This document shows, in pieces, positions 6,767 through 10,153 of a stretch of DNA of 10,153 nt. Position numbers and translations under genes: made by a program. Position 1 is the first letter of the stretch. Every line of letters starts with the position of its first letter. Source of the DNA: Clostridiaceae bacterium. Its GTDB lineage: Bacteria; Bacillota; Clostridia; Saccharofermentanales; UBA5734. The notes beneath the pieces were generated by a model, which was given only the letters and a program-made list of their open reading frames with translations, had not been told where the DNA came from and did not search any database. The stretch spans positions 1 through 10,153 of the forward strand of contig JAAYBY010000017.1 in NCBI GenBank assembly GCA_012729935.1, in the 5' to 3' direction.

Positions 6767-8164
6767 TCAGGTCGGCTGATAACCGTCTTCAACACTTCCG
6801 ACGGAATCATCGACCCCGTGTCGCTGCGCACGGCGCCATTTGAAGAATTTTTCCGCAACCTGCGGGAACATCGCATAGGTCAGGACATCTTCTTCCTGCT
6901 CGATGTATTCGGCCGCCTGTCTCTTGATGTTTTCCAGTTCCGGCTCAATGTCATCAGCCGGACGATGGGTAATAACCGGCTCATCTCCGAGAATTTTCTT
7001 CTGCACGTCCGAATTGATCGGAGCAGGTGCTTTTCCGTATTCACCGCGAAGCATCGCCTTGGATTCTTTTGGAACCATTTTATAGCGTTCTCCGGCTATA
7101 ACGTTCATGACAGACTGGGTGCCCACGATCTGCGAGCTGGGCGTGACCAGCGGCGGATACCCGAAATCTTTGCGGACACGCGGCACTTCCTCAAGCACTT
7201 CGTACAGCTGATCTTCCTTGCCTGCTTGTTTAAGCTGAGAAACCAGATTGGACAGCATCCCGCCCGGTACCTGATAGATCAGTGCATTGACATCAACGCC
7301 AAGCACCTTGGGGCTGATCAGTCCGGAAGCGATCCATTTTTCACGCAAGCCCCGGAAATGTTCCGCCACTTTGGTTAAATCAACCAGACTGAGGCCGGTG
7401 TCGAATTCCGTGCCCTGAAGTGTTGCCACAAGCGGCTCCGTCGGCGGCTGTGATGAACCGAGAGCCAGCGGGCTGAGCGCGGTATCAACGATGTCACAGC
7501 CGGCTTCAATCGCTTTAAGATAGGTCATCGAACCAACGCCGCTGGTATAATGCGTGTGCAGCTCGATGGGGATCTTCAGCGTTTCTTTCATGGCTTTGAC
7601 CATCTCGAACGCTTCATACGGCAGCAACAGTCCCGCCATATCCTTGATACAAACCGAATCAGCACCCATTTCCTCAAGCTGTTTCGCATCTTTGACGAAC
7701 TTTTCAACTGAATGAACCGGGCTGATCGTATAGGCGATACAACCCTGGGCATGGCCGCCCTCTTTACGACAGGCATTCATGGATTTTTCAATATTGCGGT
7801 AATCATTGAGCGCATCGAAAATCCGGATGATGTCAATACCATTGGCAATAGAACGGGCGACGAAGTATTCTACCACATCGTCCGCATAGTGCTTGTATCC
7901 CAGCAGATTCTGGCCGCGCAGCAGCATTTGCAGCTTCGTGTTGGGGCAGGCATCGCGAATTTTCCGCAACCTTTCCCATGGATCTTCATTTAAAAAGCGC
8001 ATGGCTGAGTCAAAGGTTGCTCCGCCCCAGCATTCGAGCGCATTGTATCCGACTGCATCGAGATCCTTCAGAGCAGGCATCATGTCATCGATCGTCATGC
8101 GTGTGGCAGCCAGTGACTGGTGCGCATCACGCAGAATCGTCTCAGTTATTTTAACGTGTGTCAT
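6767..8164 (-). CDS. oadA: Pyruvate/oxaloacetate carboxyltransferase (OadA / transcarboxylase 5S-like), no biotin domain
   Basis: This 465-residue protein moves a carboxyl group between biotin and pyruvate/oxaloacetate, or decarboxylates oxaloacetate. The TIM-barrel active site is intact: D13 in TILRDAHQS, the RGQNLLGY segment (83-90), K174 in CIKDMAG (the Lys that is carbamylated in this family) and H203/H205 in ELHTH, which together bind the divalent metal. The conserved C-terminal PYC/OADA region follows, with PGGMLSNL and the FGYPPLVTPSSQIVGTQSV segment. The protein ends after the FPQVAEKFF helix and has no biotinyl domain, which full-length OadA (about 590-600 residues) carries. The carrier is instead encoded 21 bp upstream by a separate gene. 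The start is ATG 8164 with GAGGAG at 8172-8177. As the third gene after a carboxyltransferase and a biotin carrier, it corresponds to the 5S subunit of methylmalonyl-CoA:pyruvate transcarboxylase. OadA of a sodium pump or PycB are alternatives. Confidence 0.92.
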   Translation of the reverse strand: MTHVKITETILRDAHQSLAATRMTIDDMMPALKDLDAVGYNALECWGGATFDSAMRFLNEDPWERLRKIRDACPNTKLQMLLRGQNLLGYKHYADDVVEYFVARSIANGIDIIRIFDALNDYRNIEKSMNACRKEGGHAQGCIAYTISPVHSVEKFVKDAKQLEEMGADSVCIKDMAGLLLPYEAFEMVKAMKETLKIPIELHTHYTSGVGSMTYLKAIEAGCDIVDTALSPLALGSSQPPTEPLVATLQGTEFDTGLSLVDLTKVAEHFRGLREKWIASGLISPKVLGVDVNALIYQVPGGMLSNLVSQLKQAGKEDQLYEVLEEVPRVRKDFGYPPLVTPSSQIVGTQSVMNVIAGERYKMVPKESKAMLRGEYGKAPAPINSDVQKKILGDEPVITHRPADDIEPELENIKRQAAEYIEQEEDVLTYAMFPQVAEKFFKWRRAQRHGVDDSVGSVEDGYQPT

Positions 8165-8185
8165 ATGGATACTCCTCTCACGGGG

Positions 8186-8596
8186 TCACTCAAGACCAAC
8201 GAGCGGGTCGCCGGCATTAACCGATGTTCCCTTGCTGGTACCAATTGAAGCGACGACGCCATCGCGCGGCGCAACAATTTCATTTTCCATTTTCATAGCT
8301 TCCAGGATGCACAGGACATCCCCTTTCTTAACGGACTGGCCAACAGATACCAGTACATCAAGAATTGTTCCCGGCATCGGAGCGGTTATCGCTTCACCGG
8401 AAACTGCTGCAGCCGGTGCCGGTGCAGGAGCAGCCTTTGGTGCTTCCTGTTTTACAGGGGCCGGTGCAGGGGCCGGATTTTTGGCGGCCGGTGCACTTTG
8501 GACTGCTGCAGGGGCTGGTGACGCTACAGAATGAGCCGCTTCCTCAACTTCAACCTCGTATGAAATACCATTGACTTTTATTGTATATTTTTTCAT
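8186..8596 (-). CDS. Biotin carboxyl carrier protein (1.3S-like)
   Basis: This 136-residue carrier shuttles carboxybiotin between two carboxyltransferase sites. The N-terminal segment MKKYTIKVNGISYEVEVEE matches the start of OadA/MmdC/1.3S-type carriers. An Ala/Pro-rich flexible linker spans about 24-66, and the C-terminal biotinyl domain (about 68-136) carries EAMKMENE with K102 as the biotinylated lysine. The conserved TAPMPGTI (71-78) and GD(V/P)L turns are present. I start it at ATG 8596, preceded by GGAGG at 8605-8609. A frame extension to a TTG at 8614, including an ATG at 8611, would place the start on or before that SD. It sits 18 bp after the carboxyltransferase stop and 21 bp before the oadA-like start, so all three should be one transcript. 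It has no biotin carboxylase domain. Confidence 0.95.
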   Translation of the reverse strand: MKKYTIKVNGISYEVEVEEAAHSVASPAPAAVQSAPAAKNPAPAPAPVKQEAPKAAPAPAPAAAVSGEAITAPMPGTILDVLVSVGQSVKKGDVLCILEAMKMENEIVAPRDGVVASIGTSKGTSVNAGDPLVGLE

Positions 8597-8604
8597 TTGA
8601 TTGA

Positions 8605-8609
8605 CCTCC
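8605..8609 (-). promoter_or_regulatory. Ribosome-binding site of the biotin carrier gene
   Basis: The minus strand reads GGAGG, 8 nt before ATG 8596 and just after the TAA of the preceding gene (8615-8617). It decides the 136-residue start over the upstream in-frame TTG and ATG. Confidence 0.85.
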
Positions 8610-8614
8610 ATCAA

Positions 8615-10078
8615 TTAATAAACTGTCATCAGCAGATCGAGCGCACTGATCAGGCGCGGACGCGTGGCAGACGGTAGAATCACTTCATCAACATGCCCCA
8701 GTGAAGCGGCGACATAAGGATTTGCTATCTCTTCATCATATCGTGCAACAAATTCGGCGCGTTCGTTTATCGGGTTTTTCGACGCAGCCATTTCCTTGCG
8801 ATAAATAATATGGGCGGCTGTGTCAGGATTGACAACAGCTACGGAAGCAGTCGGCCAGGCATAAACCAAATCCGACCCGCTCGATTTCGCACTGAGTGTC
8901 AGATAGGCTGTACCGATCGCCTTGCCCACAATGACGCTGATACGCGGAACAGTCATCTGGGAAAGCGCACGCATCAGTCCGGCTGCATCCTGGACAAGTC
9001 CTTGCTGCTCTGCCTCAAGGCTGATGATGTAACCTTCTGAATCAACCCAGGTGATCAATGGAATATTGAGTCGTTCACACACAGCTGCGAAACGGATCGC
9101 TTTCTGTGTCATGTATTTGTCCATCCGCACCGACCGGTTGGCCAGCAGACCGACTGTATGGCCGCCTAATCGGGCAAACCCTGTTATCAGGCCGGACGCA
9201 AATCCTGAAGACAATTCGAAGAAACTATCCTGATCAACCACTGCCTGAAGAATATCAAGCATGTCATACCCTTCATCTATTGCTGAAGCGAGTTCATCCA
9301 GATTCACGTCAGTCCGGTTCGGATCGTCTTCCGGATCAGGAACCTCAAGAAAACCGACACTGCTGTCCGGAATATAGTTCATGAGCTGACGGATTTTCTG
9401 AATCAGAGCGTTATCATCGGCAGCTGTCAGCATGGCCAACCCTGTTTTTTCCGCATGTACAGCAGCCCCGCCGATTTCTTTGATATCAAGTGTCTTGCCT
9501 TCCGTGGCTGAGACAACCATCGGACCATTCATGAATACGCCGGCTTTCTCTGTCATAAGAACAAAATCACTGTTGGCAGCTGCGAAAGCAGCACCGCCGG
9601 CGTTCGGTCCAAACACAGCCGCTATCAGCGGAATCTGTCCGGATGCATCATTGATGGTTGCCAGCAGAGATCCAAGACCTTCCAGACCGAGTATTCCCTC
9701 TTCGATTCTGACGCCGCCGGTCTCATATAATCCGATGAATGGAACCTGAGCATCAACCGCCATCTGAATGGCCTTGCTGATTTTTTCGGCATGCATCTGT
9801 CCGATTGATCCGCCATAGACAGTTGGATCCTGCGCTGCAACATAGACAAGTCTACCCTCTAACGTTCCATAGCCGGTTACTACGCCGTCTCCAGGGACTT
9901 TAGGGCGCTCAGCGCCAAAAGTCAGGCCGCGTGCCGTGACCAGCGAGTCCAGCTCAACAAAACTCTCCGAATCCAATAACTGCCCGATGCGACTCCGACA
10001 CATGTCGGTCTCGGCTCGGGCAGCTTCCAGAGAGGCTCGCTTGTCGACGTACCCGGTCATTTTTTCTCGAGATCCCAT
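8615..10078 (-). CDS. Divergent acyl-CoA carboxyltransferase subunit (MmdA/PccB/12S-like)
   Basis: This 487-residue protein belongs to the carboxyltransferase family that includes methylmalonyl-CoA decarboxylase alpha, propionyl-CoA carboxylase beta and transcarboxylase 12S. It has two crotonase-like halves. The N half shows GDGVVTGYG (63-71), ETGGVRIEEG (119-128, usually DSGGARIQEG) and the first oxyanion loop FGPNAGGAA (156-164). The C half shows NIPLITWVD (338-346), GKAIGTAYL (385-393, usually K-A-YGGAY) and YAWPTASVAV (406-415). It ends at LLMTVY, without the KHGNIPL-type tail of typical PccB/MmdA, and is about 20-25 residues shorter. I start it at ATG 10078, with GAGGTG at 10085-10090; GTG 10087 in the same frame lies on that SD. 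It is the first gene of the three-gene operon seen here. The acyl-CoA substrate (methylmalonyl, malonyl, glutaconyl or other) cannot be assigned from these motifs. Confidence 0.88.
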   Translation of the reverse strand: MGSREKMTGYVDKRASLEAARAETDMCRSRIGQLLDSESFVELDSLVTARGLTFGAERPKVPGDGVVTGYGTLEGRLVYVAAQDPTVYGGSIGQMHAEKISKAIQMAVDAQVPFIGLYETGGVRIEEGILGLEGLGSLLATINDASGQIPLIAAVFGPNAGGAAFAAANSDFVLMTEKAGVFMNGPMVVSATEGKTLDIKEIGGAAVHAEKTGLAMLTAADDNALIQKIRQLMNYIPDSSVGFLEVPDPEDDPNRTDVNLDELASAIDEGYDMLDILQAVVDQDSFFELSSGFASGLITGFARLGGHTVGLLANRSVRMDKYMTQKAIRFAAVCERLNIPLITWVDSEGYIISLEAEQQGLVQDAAGLMRALSQMTVPRISVIVGKAIGTAYLTLSAKSSGSDLVYAWPTASVAVVNPDTAAHIIYRKEMAASKNPINERAEFVARYDEEIANPYVAASLGHVDEVILPSATRPRLISALDLLMTVY

Positions 10079-10084
10079 GTAATT

Positions 10085-10090
10085 CACCTC
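10085..10090 (-). promoter_or_regulatory. Ribosome-binding site of the carboxyltransferase gene
   Basis: The minus strand reads GAGGTG, 6 nt before ATG 10076-10078. It overlaps the alternative GTG at 10085-10087, which makes the ATG the better start. Confidence 0.75.
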
Positions 10091-10093
10091 ATT

Positions 10094-10107
10094 AATTTGT
10101 TCAAATT
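10094..10107. promoter_or_regulatory. Perfect palindrome AATTTG-TT-CAAATT in the leader
   Basis: A 6-bp perfect inverted repeat with a 2-nt centre sits 3 bp upstream of the SD of the carboxyltransferase gene. Its symmetry and position fit a small operator, but it is AT-rich and short, so chance cannot be excluded. No regulator can be named. Confidence 0.35.
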
Positions 10108-10122
10108 TTCTACTGTTTGTCT

Positions 10123-10152
10123 GGCGGTTTATATAAAACCGAATAAACCACC
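10123..10152 (-). promoter_or_regulatory. Inverted repeat overlapping a possible -10 upstream of the biotin-enzyme operon
   Basis: GGCGGTTTAT (10123-10132) is mirrored by ATAAACCACC (10143-10152). In minus-strand RNA the single mismatch becomes a G-U pair, giving a 10-bp stem with a 10-nt loop. A third, similar half-site (AAAACC) lies in the loop. The minus strand reads TATAAA at 10128-10133, a possible -10 box whose -35 would fall at or beyond the window edge. No U run follows, so a terminator of an upstream gene is unlikely. I infer an operator-promoter region. Confidence 0.4.
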
Positions 10153-10153
10153 A

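Noticed and set aside
6719..7378. 219-codon open frame on the + strand
   Set aside because: It lies almost wholly antisense to the well-supported oadA-like gene, has no recognisable domain or good ribosome-binding site, and its composition mirrors the opposite strand.
7893..8534. 213-codon open frame on the + strand
   Set aside because: It spans the oadA-like start, the intergenic gap and the carrier gene in antisense. Its Gly/Ala-rich end is the complement of the Ala/Pro linker codons.
10123..10152. Terminator of a gene beyond the right edge
   Set aside because: The stem is not followed by a U run on the minus strand, and the -10-like box inside it favours a promoter or operator.

Overview
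The window looks like chromosomal DNA of an anaerobic member of the Firmicutes, most likely a Clostridia-type organism with roughly 50% GC. The strongest clue is a single gene fusing IspH (LytB) to a ribosomal S1-like protein, an arrangement typical of Clostridia. It lies next to plsC, cmk and a HutP-family gene. A biotin-dependent carboxyltransferase cluster without biotin carboxylase also fits an anaerobe. The organism assignment is inference from gene content only.

Layout. At the left edge, on the + strand, is the 3' end of a small Cys-rich, possibly zinc-binding protein (1-225). It overlaps by 4 bp the start of a PepV-type M20 dipeptidase (222-1574). A strong hairpin with T/A runs on both sides (1595-1634) sits between this unit and the convergent minus-strand genes and should terminate both. 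Everything else reads on the minus strand, from right to left. A carboxyltransferase gene (8615-10078), a biotin carrier gene (8186-8596) and an oadA/5S-like gene (6767-8164) form one operon. After a 139-bp spacer with a nested hairpin and a possible promoter comes a second tightly packed block: RpiR/MurR-family regulator (5746-6627), HutP-family protein (5331-5753), cmk (4657-5334), plsC (3992-4660) and ispH-rpsA (1653-3995). All four junctions in this block overlap (8, 4, 4 and 4 bp), which suggests translational coupling.

How the genes work together. The three carboxyltransferase-type proteins match, subunit for subunit, the 12S, 1.3S and 5S components of a biotin transcarboxylase: an acyl-CoA carboxyltransferase, a small biotin carrier and a pyruvate/oxaloacetate carboxyltransferase lacking its own biotin domain. 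Neither a biotin carboxylase nor the membrane decarboxylase subunits lie in the window, although the operon could extend beyond the right edge. The second block joins nucleotide metabolism (CMP kinase), phospholipid synthesis (PlsC), isoprenoid synthesis (IspH) and translation (S1) with two potential regulators. I saw no tRNA, rRNA, CRISPR array, insertion sequence or phage gene. The most interesting points are the transcarboxylase-like operon with its divergent 12S-like subunit, the inverted repeats in front of it, the nested hairpin before the RpiR gene, and the HutP homologue inside a housekeeping operon.
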